64,000 nucleotides of DNA from Rhizophagus clarus (lineage: Eukaryota; Glomeromycota; Glomeromycetes; Glomerales; Glomeraceae): NCBI GenBank assembly GCA_015698045.1, contig BLAL01000281.1:744001-808000 (forward strand), read 5' to 3'. The notes under the pieces were generated by a model. That model searched no databases and was not told the origin of the DNA. It saw only the letters and a program-made list of their open reading frames with translations. Within the stretch, counting starts at the first letter, position 1; every line of letters begins with the position of its first letter. Below, one piece after another: positions 55,041 through 64,000 of this stretch. The position numbers were made by a program, and so were the translations under genes.

Positions 55041-56041
55041 TATTTAATATCTTTATCAGTTTAATTGTAATAATATATTATAAAGAAAAAAATAATAAGA
55101 TACTCTAAAAAGTTATTTTAATTTATTTTATAAATTGATTTTTTTTTTTAGCCGCATAATTTGGAAACACGACATGGTTTTTGCATGTAAAATGTGTTTC
55201 GCAAAAAAAAAACAATAAATACAAATATGAATGCATGATCACCAATGATAATCGACTTCTTCGACTTTTGACACATACTTGGCAAACTATAATTTACCTA
55301 TTTCGGTAACATTTAGCTTAATAAAAAAATAATAAAAAATCGTTCTTTGATGTTCTTTGATGCAAAATCATGATTTAAAGTTTTAAACGATGATTCGAGT
55401 CATAAGATAACTATTCGAACGTATTCATTCATACGAATTCATACGAATACTATTCCTAATATATGATGCTCAATGGTGGATAAATAGTTTGTCATCAATT
55501 TCCATTGTTTAAAATAATAGTGAATTTTTATAAAAATAAACAACTTTAAATGATAAAATTCAATTCCGGAGTTTCGGGATATTTCCGTAAATGAATCACA
55601 TGATTGGGAATTCTAAATTCCGCTGCATGATTCTAATCTATTTTAGTTTATTTGGCACAGAAATCATTCACTTCACGTGAAATCATATAATTTGTCACCT
55701 TTATTCTGGATAACTAATTTTGGAATAAAGTCATATTTTTCACATCCATCACATATAATCAGTCACGTGAGAATGGATGCGCAGAATTTAATTTTAGAAC
55801 TTTTTTCGTTTGAAAAATGAATTGAAATCACTATTGGGTACAATATATAATTGGTTACGGGAAAACCAGAATAGTTTTATTAAGTTTAACTAATAATTAC
55901 TAAAGTAAGAAATTTTAATATATTAGAAATGAAATCCTATGTAACCAAACCCACAAATAAAATAACATGGAAAACGGTCAATGAGAAACGAATTAACCTT
56001 TTTTATTTTAATAAAGAATCCTTCTTCTCAACCCCCCAAAA
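55041..56041. other. Intergenic DNA between the tectonin array and the AT-hook gene
   Basis: No gene supported. The minus-strand promoter of copy E would lie at 55041-55300. The short plus-strand frame at 55929-56162 overlaps the AT-hook gene and is a shadow. Confidence 0.5.
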
Positions 56042-57326
56042 TCATCGCATGCTTTGCTTCCCTTTACTACTATTATTACTACTATTCTTTGGAGGTCTAC
56101 CTCTGTTCCTTTTTTTATCAACACTATTAACAACATTAATAATATTATTAGAATTGGTATGAACGTACTTCTTTCTTGTGAGATGCATCGATCTTCTAGA
56201 AGTATGAATCCTTTTGAATGCATTTACAATATCATCATCTTCATTTATTGAAGTTGGAATACTATTATTTCTGAATAATTTTTTGACTTTAACCAAATGT
56301 TCGTTTACGAATATTGGTCTAGTATTCTTCCAAGTGTAAATACCATTTTTAAGAACATCGGATCTTGTTGTACTAATATAAGTCCGAACAAGGTTCTATA
56401 TTTTTTAAATAATAATATAAATAATAGATTATAAACTAGGAGAAAGAGTATACCATAAAAATATTACCATGACTTTTTCTAAATGAGAATCATCGTCTGA
56501 GGAATAAATAGTTGCAGAACCTGATTGAACAGAAAGAGAATCCGATGTATCGCTATAATAAATTTCAGAAGAACTGATTGATTTTCCTGTAATGCGACTA
56601 GATCCAGTTATTATAACATTGGAGGAAGATCTGTAAGCTGACTTAGTAGGGACCGCCTGATCAATAATAGTAGCATATTTATTTGAAAATTTGCGAGGAC
56701 GTCCTCTTGGTCTATTAAAAGAAATTTTAGTAGTTTTCACTGAATTTGTCGTCGTTGTCGATGTTGTAGTAGTATCAGAACGATCATCTAACACTTGTGA
56801 AACTTGTGAAACTGAGGAATCTGATAGAGATCCTGTTACAATCGGAGAATTACCATTGATTTGAATATCCGTATGTGTGGTTTGTGTGTAGGGTGACGTA
56901 TTATGAATAACAAGAGGTGATTTTGTTGTCGATAATTCTGGAGAAGTCTTTGTCGTTGTTAATGTAGTTGGAGTGTTCGATTGTTGACTAATAGAAGAAG
57001 TATCAACTGCAACAACTTCTTCTACTTCGTTATAATCAGTATTTAATATGCCTTGTATAAAATTATTTAGTGATCCAATGTTGACTTCGTGACGAATACT
57101 ATCAAATCTTACAAGAGAACTCAGGAACATATTAGCGTTATCACGAACATCTATGAAACGATATAAATATTTGAAAGAATAATATTAATTTTTTTTTTAA
57201 AAAAAAAATATATATATATATATATATATTTTTACTTTGAATTTGTTTACCTCGTACTGCAGCTATTAACTCTGAGAATGAGTTTGTGTCATCTTTAACA
57301 GATCGGTTATTTTCTGTGATAGACAT
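56042..57326 (-). CDS. Nuclear AT-hook protein, three exons, 370 aa
   Basis: Exons on the minus strand are 57326-57251, 57150-56468 and 56395-56042, with GTAAAC and GTAATA donors and CATAG and TATAG acceptors. The 1,113 nt close in frame. The N-terminal ~70 residues are a helical block (FSELIAAVRDVRDNANMFL...RHEVNIGSLNNFIQGIL). A Ser/Thr-rich linker follows, then a first AT-hook (RPRGRPRK, about residue 155), a second Ser-rich linker, a block with TWKNTRPIFVNEHL, and a second AT-hook (RNRGRPPK) near the C-terminus. AT-hooks bind the minor groove of A/T-rich DNA. It lies next to two HMG-box genes. A chromatin or transcription role is likely; the specific family is unknown. Confidence 0.75.
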
Positions 57327-59275
57327 GATTGTCTTTCCCTTATTCTACTAAAAAATATGTAAAGTATATATTTATATATATTTATTTATTTAAAGTAGTT
57401 CATTTTCGGAGGAAAAACAAAAAAAAACAAAAAAGTAAATTTGAAAAAGAAAAAAAAAAATTTATATAAATGTATAAATTATTTATTTATTATATAAATT
57501 ATTTAGAAAAAAAAAAAATTTTTTTTTTTTTTATTTATCCACTTATTTTACTTATTTATTTATTTATTTATTTTATTTTATTTATTATTATTTTATTAAT
57601 AATAAATCTGAAACATATTCGGTGTTTTCATTGTAAATATTGAAGTAAAGATTGAAAAAAAAAAAAAAAAAATTTGACGTTCGATTTTTTTTTTTGATAA
57701 AATCTGGTGTCTTTTTTATTTTATGCCTTTTTTTTTTTCTTTTTTTTTAAAAAAAGAAAAAAAGTACGGTGTCTTTTTTTATGACTTTTTTTTTTTAAAA
57801 AAAAAAAAAAAAAACAAAAAAACAAATAAATAAATAAAATAAAATAAAATAAAATAAAATAAAATAAAAGAATTTAAAATAATTGATATATAAAATAAAA
57901 AAATTCATTTATGTAAAATAAGACTCACCCTCCCCCTCATACCCCTCACGACTCCCCTTACTTTAACCATACTTAAATAACTTTTATATTTAACCATATT
58001 AGATATTGTAATGTAACTAATTATAGAAATATAAATTAAAATTAGATACTAAAGCGCGTTCTTAATTCTTTTTAAAATGATTTAAATGAATGCATAATAA
58101 TAATAATAATAAACATAATAATAATAATTAATAATAATAAATAATAATAATAGCAACAAATAGTAACAACTATACATAATTATTAATCATGTTTAAGCCT
58201 TTTTTTATATAAAAATACTAGTTTAGAAAATGTTTGTTTATTTGGCGTTCTCCGAAGAGAAACGCGAAATATTACACAATCAAACCATCAAGCTCCCTTG
58301 TGAAAATAGATCAAACATAATAAATTGGATTGTTCTTTATCTTTGACAATTATTTTATGGGCGTAAAAAAAAAAAAAAAAAGATTACTGAAATATGTTCG
58401 CCCTTCGGATCTTCTGCATGCTCAATCAAGGGTCTATTTCGAATGGATTTCCATTGATAGATTGATAACTTAAGGGGAAAGAGGAAGAATCAATTATCGA
58501 ACATTAACGAAAAATTGTTACATAACATAAAAATGGATGACAAATTCTTGATCGTATCATTTTCATCTTATTGGAAAACTGCATGAACTATGGTTTAATG
58601 AGTTATACAAAAGGAAATAATGTACGCGATTTAAAGTTTATACGCTAATTTATTTACTGATATTTGATATTACACAAATCATAAGAATATTTAGAAAACT
58701 CGTATACATGTTGTGAAACTAGTTTTACGAAAATGGATAATATGCGATTGTTTTTTTACTATTATAGCTCCTGAAACTTTAATGCATGAGAAGCAACACA
58801 AATTGTGAAACGACAACGATATATTTATGTTTTTTTTAGAAAATATCACCATAAACTACGCGCTACAATCACTACAATCACGTGATATTTTCGTAAAAAA
58901 ATTCCTTTCTAAACACGAAGAATAATACGATAAATACGAAATCATAGGAAAAATAAAACGCGAAATATAATAAAATATATCATAATTTAACATACTTATA
59001 TTTAAAACTTAAAAAAAACATTGAAACTTAAAACTTATTATATTTTTGAAACTTAAAACTTATTATATTTAAATGAACATAAAAAAAATTTTATCTTTTC
59101 TAAATAAAAAAGCTTTTTTTCCCGAATAAACCGAATAAAACAAAAATAAAATAAAAATAAAAATAAAAATCATAAAATAAAATAAAATAAATATTCTTAA
59201 ATATATATCTCAAGAAAGAGTTAACATAAAATATTATTGTAAATTTACGCGAGTTTAATTGTTATTAATTATCAA
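57327..59275. other. Long A/T-rich intergenic region
   Basis: Poly-A/T tracts up to about 20 nt, AAAAT microsatellites (57835-57870) and AATAAT runs (58090-58150). The 3' flank of the HMG gene occupies the right end. No gene seen. Confidence 0.6.
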
Positions 59276-60052
59276 TTATTTTTCTTCGGTATTTTGCGTA
59301 TTTTGTGGTGACCAAAGAATATAATCGTTTTCATTAAAATAATCGGTATTAAATTGATCAATTGCTGAATTGATTGGTGCAAAATCCTGTTGAACTAATC
59401 CTTGGGATGCTTGGGATACATCGAATTGATCAAATATCTGATGATCAAATTGTTGTTGATCATATTGTTCCACAGAAATAATTGAAGTGATGTGATTATC
59501 ATCAGAAGATGACGAACTATATTGAGGAGTGATATCGTAGACAGTTTCTTGATATTGGTTAAAATTGTTCGAAAAGGTAGCAGAAAACAAATTGTCTACT
59601 GGAATAGATGGCATAGATGGAAACTGCTGTGGAATATAAGTTGAATTATGAAATTGATAAGGTAATTCTAAATAATTGGATCTAATAATGGTGTTGTTAA
59701 GATTGCTAAGATTATCTTTATATTCTTTATATCTTTTTTGACGTTGAGAAATTATAATTCTTTCAACATCACGAGCAATCTGTTTATAAGCTTCTTTGAC
59801 TTCTTTTGAAGCCGCTTTCCAAGATAATCCTGCCATAGAAGACACGTCACGCATTTTAAGATTATGATTACAACTTTGCAAATAATTTACGAAAGCTTTC
59901 CTATATACGAAGAAAGCATTGGGACTTTTGGATGTAACTCTTTCAGGCGATCTCCTATCGATAAGGTCCTGCGCAGAGATAATCGGAGGAAAAGGGAGAG
60001 TAATAACTTGGGCAGTTGAAAGATTATTATTATTGGAATTTTGTAACGACAT
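59276..60052 (-). CDS. HMG-box protein, MATA_HMG type, 258 aa
   Basis: A single uninterrupted exon starts at ATG 60052-60050. Residues about 33-110 form an HMG box: SPERVTSKSPNAFFVYRKAF, then NYLQSCNH, VSSMAGLSWKAASKEVKEAY and a KQIARDVERIIISQRQKRY helix. The SPNAFFVYR start and A-x-x-W-K-A pattern are those of fungal mating-type-like HMG proteins (MATA_HMG). The C-terminal ~145 residues are Gln/Asn/Ser/Tyr-rich (QYDQQQFDHQ, QYSSSSSDDN), a typical activation-like low-complexity tail. It would bind and bend DNA as a sequence-specific nuclear factor. These genes are strongly expanded in Rhizophagus. A direct mating role is not implied by the sequence. Confidence 0.88.
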   Translation of the reverse strand: MSLQNSNNNNLSTAQVITLPFPPIISAQDLIDRRSPERVTSKSPNAFFVYRKAFVNYLQSCNHNLKMRDVSSMAGLSWKAASKEVKEAYKQIARDVERIIISQRQKRYKEYKDNLSNLNNTIIRSNYLELPYQFHNSTYIPQQFPSMPSIPVDNLFSATFSNNFNQYQETVYDITPQYSSSSSDDNHITSIISVEQYDQQQFDHQIFDQFDVSQASQGLVQQDFAPINSAIDQFNTDYFNENDYILWSPQNTQNTEEK

Positions 60053-60690
60053 ATTTTATCATAAGGTTAACCTTTTTTTTAGAATCTTTTTTTTTTTTTT
60101 TTTTTTTATAAAAAAAATAAAGCTTAAAAGAATGAGAATATTGAAAGATAGAGATTTAAACTATCTCAAAAATCTAAAGAAAAAAATTGAAGAATTAATT
60201 TCTGTCTCTTTTATAATTTTTTTTTTAATTTGAATAAAATCTTTTGATTACAAGTAAAGATGATTATCTTATTAATATAGGTTGTATATAAATATAAAAA
60301 AAAAAAAAATGGCATACAATGTATTTATGTATGGCACCAAATTACAATTGAATTATTATAAATAATTAAAAATAAATATCGGAATAAATCGTTTATTCCG
60401 TAAGATATAAGTCTAATTATTTTTTTGGTAGACATTATATGCAGTTTTATCTAAATTATATTGTCTTATTGGAACCAATTGAATTTAAACCATATATTTC
60501 TCTCAAAAGTATTATAAAGTTATAGTTTCCTATAAAAAATAATTATTCAATGACTGATTCATTATATTTCACAAATTTATAATTTATCTTGACTTATACG
60601 GAGTTAAACATCCACAATAATGCATAACTGTAATTTACGTTCCCAAAAAGATAAACAAATTAACAGATTTTTATTTCATTTCTTGTGACA

Positions 60691-60722
<32 letters not shown>

Positions 60723-63616
60723 TTTATAAATAAATGGATTATACAACAAACTTAATTTAATTATTAAAAGAGAAAATCATTTAATCAAATTACTTTACAA
60801 AATTTTCACTATTATTGATTGGACTTTCAATTATTATTCAAACAATCGAATTTGGCAGCTAAAACAAATGTTGTTATCATTTTTCACCATAAAAAGTTGC
60901 AATTATTATTGTTATTTTTTTTTTTTAAAAAAAAAATAAGTTTAATGTTTGATAGAAGATTTTCTAATTTGGTTAGAGAAAAAAAGTACAAAATATACCT
61001 CATTTCGTGTAATTCATCTATAATGATATCGAAAACTTTTATAAACATCTATAAGTTATTAGTTAACAAGGTAATAATGCATCAAAATCAACGATCTCGC
61101 GTCAAATGGTTAAAAAAAAATTAATTGGTGGTCACCTCTCATTTTATTGTGTCATAATTTATAAATTTCTCATTTATAATGCAAACTTTAAATCAATAGT
61201 TCAATTATTAAAAAAGAATTTGTATTAAAATATATAAATAAATATAAATAAATATAAATATTTCCTTTAATAGTCAAAAAAAGAAAAAAAAACGGGAAAT
61301 TTTGTTTAAATAGACCTTACCTTTTGGAGTTTTTACATGTGTTCGACAGGATTGAAGGAGTTCTCTCGGCAATACACCGCTTCGGAATAGATTTTTAAGA
61401 CATATAGATTACTAGATTATTAGTCTAAAAACAAATGAAACAATAACTTAGAGAAATACTGGGGAAATAATTTTTACCTATTAAACTTAGTCTATTTCAA
61501 GTCATTATTAAATTTACCCTGTTACTTTATAATATATATCAACTTTAAAAAATGTTTAATAACCGATAATCATGTGATTGATTATATGCGTGAATGAAAA
61601 AATTTTATCAAAGTAATTTTTCACTTAGAATGAAATTTCATGACCATTATCTTCTCAAAAAAAAAAAAAAAAAAACATACAATTTTTCTTTTTCCTAATG
61701 ATTATGCGCAAAAAAACGTAATTTTCGAAATCTTACGTATTGTCGATGTGATATTGTTTCCTATTAAGTAAATTTCATGAATCGGAGTGTTCTTTTGTCT
61801 TAATAAACAATATCTCCGAGATCTTCCAACTTGTCATTGGTAAGAATTTTTTTTTCTGAGTAAAAAAAAATGACAAATTCTTTGAAGAACTGACGTACTG
61901 TATGCATTTCTTATTTTCCTTTTCTTAATCTGGTTTCTTAAGAGAAGTATCCTAGTTATCGAATTTAATTTCGAATTCCATAAAGAAACGGACTTAATGA
62001 GCTCAATGAAGTAAGAAAATGAAAATAAGTATTTATGACATGCTGCTACGCTGGCCAACCAGTATCTGCGCGCTGCGGCTCTAAATAAACTGTGTGCCAC
62101 AAATACTTGAACCGTATTTAGTATTGATTAGCCACACATGACGAGAAACATTCATTTCCTTTTTTGTCATTTTATTTTTAAACTGCGTGGTTCCAAGAAC
62201 TCCGTTACGCCACCTGAAATGGGTTTAAAAATTCATCATACTGTTAAAATGCGAAGAACTTTATAAATGTGATAATTTTATTTTAAAATTCGGATATCTT
62301 TTCCGTCAATCGTTTTCTTGAACGCAGAAAAAATTGATTCATACTACCATATTCGTCACGCCGATCTCGCAAGTGTGTCACATCCAATCAAAATCACCTA
62401 TCATTATTTCCACAGTCAATAACGAAAGCAAACCTCCCGGTAGATTTTTAAAAAAATTTTGATCCATGTGTTTGGGGGTCTCTGAACCGTTGGGGTTATG
62501 ACATTATAAGACTTACACTTAAATTGACTATATAAATTTTTAGTTTAACTTAATTTATTAGGAAAGGTAAACTATGACAAATTTAGAATAAAAAGAATCT
62601 TCTAAAACTTCTAAAATCTCATTGGTTCTTTCCATATTAAATTATGAACGAAAATAATCTGGCATAATCGATCTTTGAAACTTTGGTGTTAGTTTTACGA
62701 AAAATCTCGTAACGCGTAAAAGAAAGAAGCATCCGAAATCATCATCGAAGCATTCCTTTGCAGGAAACAAACCAGTTTACAAAGAATGAAAATATAAATT
62801 TAGCATGTGATTACCTGTAAAGATGAAGAGCAAGAACAAAGAAAATTATTTGGGGATCCATGAGAAAAAAAAGGGGAACCTTTTTTTCGTACCTTGTTAC
62901 ATAAATTTATATTAATGGTCCCGAATTTACTTGAGTTTACTTGGTTTCTCATACTTATTCTCGTGATACAATTATAAATATCACCAAAAAGTGGTTCCAA
63001 AATTGGTTTAACATTCAATTTTTGAGTGTATATATTTACTTATAAATATTTTTTTTTTTATAGTGTTTCACGAAACCCGGTATAAAAGGAATTGTTACCT
63101 TCTTTTTTAATATAAACAATATATACATTATACATATTATATATATATATACATTAAGAACGCGTCAACATATATTTTTAAATTGCTGCGCATCGAGAGA
63201 TTCCCGTCATTTTTTTTTTTGATAAGCCTTTGTGAAACATAACGTGGCACATTGATAATTTTCACGGAAGAGGCTTCCGAAATCCCAATTTTTCTAAATT
63301 TTATCTATTGTTGTACTTCTATAGAAAAGTTTAAAAGGGTTACTTTAAAATATTTTAAGTAATTGATTATACAAATTCTGAGTCACAAGCACAGTACATT
63401 GTCGGAATTACAAAAAAAAAAAAAAAAAAAATTTTTTTCTCATTTAGTATAAATATACAAAATTTTTTTTGAACTTCTATCTCTTTGCATGATATTTCGA
63501 TTTTTATTTCAAGTTAAAAAAAAAATACTCGTTTTAACTTTTCTTTCTTTTTGCGATTTATTCATAAACTTTTTCTTCTTTTCTAATATCCATATCTTCT
63601 AAAAAAAAAAACAAAC
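60053..63616. other. Intergenic region between the two divergent HMG-box genes
   Basis: A/T-rich with poly-T/poly-A palindromes (for example 60091-60115, 60690-60721, 60917-60937). Several open frames on both strands are short and compositionally biased. No RNA gene or known element was recognised. It should contain both promoters. Confidence 0.5.
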
Positions 63617-64000
63617 ATGAAAATGAAGATAACGAATCCTGAAGACATTAAAGTACCATTCCCTCCTCAAATCAAAGCAGAAGATATTCTCGAAAAACGT
63701 AGGCAAAATCGAAAATCTGCAAAAAGTCCAAATGCATTTTTTATTTACCGTATCGCATATTTGGATCAAATAAGATTACATAACTTTAGAGTTAAAATGA
63801 CAGATATGTCTGGTTTGGTTAGTGCATCTTGGAAGAAAGAACCTTCAAATGTTAAAGCTACTTATAAAGATCTTGCTCGTAAAGTTGAAAGATTAGTTAT
63901 AGAAGCAAGACAAAAAGCTCTCGCTCAACGTTCACAACCACCCGAACCAGTTTTTCTTGAACGTCAATATTCATATGATTTTGTTCAAAATAATAATCAG
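63617..64000 (+). CDS. HMG-box protein, MATA_HMG type, 3' end outside the window
   Basis: ATG 63617 opens a frame that stays open to the last base (128 codons). After MKMKITNPEDIKVPFPP comes an HMG box: KSAKSPNAFFIYRIAYLDQI, MTDMSGLVSASWKKEPS, then VKATYKDLARKVERLVIEAR. The SPNAFFIYR entry and W-K pattern match the HMG gene at 59276-60052, and the leading LPFPP/VPFPP motif before the box is shared, so the two are paralogues. The region after the box begins Gln/Pro/Tyr-rich. DNA-binding nuclear factor. The two genes point away from each other across 3.56 kb. Confidence 0.85.
   Translation, partial: MKMKITNPEDIKVPFPPQIKAEDILEKRRQNRKSAKSPNAFFIYRIAYLDQIRLHNFRVKMTDMSGLVSASWKKEPSNVKATYKDLARKVERLVIEARQKALAQRSQPPEPVFLERQYSYDFVQNNNQ

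Noticed and set aside
62040..62100. GC-richer segment that might be a tRNA
   Set aside because: No box A/box B pair or cloverleaf could be drawn; no tRNA or rRNA was identified anywhere in the window.

Overview
This looks like nuclear DNA of an arbuscular mycorrhizal fungus, most likely Rhizophagus (Glomeromycotina). The evidence is the very high A+T content, genes split by short GT..AG introns, MATA_HMG-type HMG-box genes, a Plavaka-type transposase, dense transposon nesting, and dispersed sequences of a kind I recognise from Rhizophagus. Genus is an inference; no rRNA or other marker is present. I rebuilt the spliced genes by hand from splice signals and reading phase. Exon sums that close in frame are stated.

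Region 1 (1-7.75 kb) is a compact, intronless, virus-like cluster. It holds a family-B DNA polymerase (2646-4484), a superfamily-3 helicase (4566-6881), a protein with two NPxTGR-type motifs and a zinc ribbon (1362-1946), two small unknown proteins, and an opposing gene that runs off the left edge. I read it as the edge of an integrated viral or polinton-like element.

Region 2 (7.8-13 kb) has a two-exon gene of unknown function, the C-terminal remnant of a Tc1/mariner transposase, a long palindromic MITE, and a two-exon zinc-knuckle gene followed by hairpin minisatellites.

Region 3 (13.1-28.4 kb) is a nested insertion. A decayed Gln/Pro-rich gene is split by a 13.5-kb hAT insertion with a perfect 8-bp target duplication. 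Removing the insertion restores the reading frame at the junction. The hAT carries an intact four-exon transposase. Inside it sits a second element of about 9.7 kb with an intact seven-exon Plavaka transposase (852 aa), an oppositely oriented intact five-exon companion gene (376 aa), a broken SANT/Myb-like gene and complex subterminal repeats.

Region 4 (28.4-36.3 kb) has a Cdc20/Cdh1-like WD40 fragment, a duplicated N-terminus of the Gln/Pro-rich gene, and a non-autonomous CACTA-like element (30018-35746). That element is filled by satellite DNA, including four near-identical 489-bp higher-order repeats.

Region 5 (36.3-49.8 kb) is gene-poor and repeat-rich. It contains three short-TIR hAT-like elements with recognisable 8-bp target duplications and palindrome-array interiors, two other MITEs, and a decayed retroelement-like coding sequence split by two of the MITEs.

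Region 6 (49.8-55.1 kb) is a tandem family of tectonin-like genes on the minus strand. Two are intact (268 and 280 aa, each with one N-terminal hydrophobic segment) and three are broken. An orphan fragment lies near 43.9 kb.

Region 7 (56-64 kb) has a three-exon AT-hook protein (370 aa) and two divergent HMG-box genes, the second leaving the window on the right.
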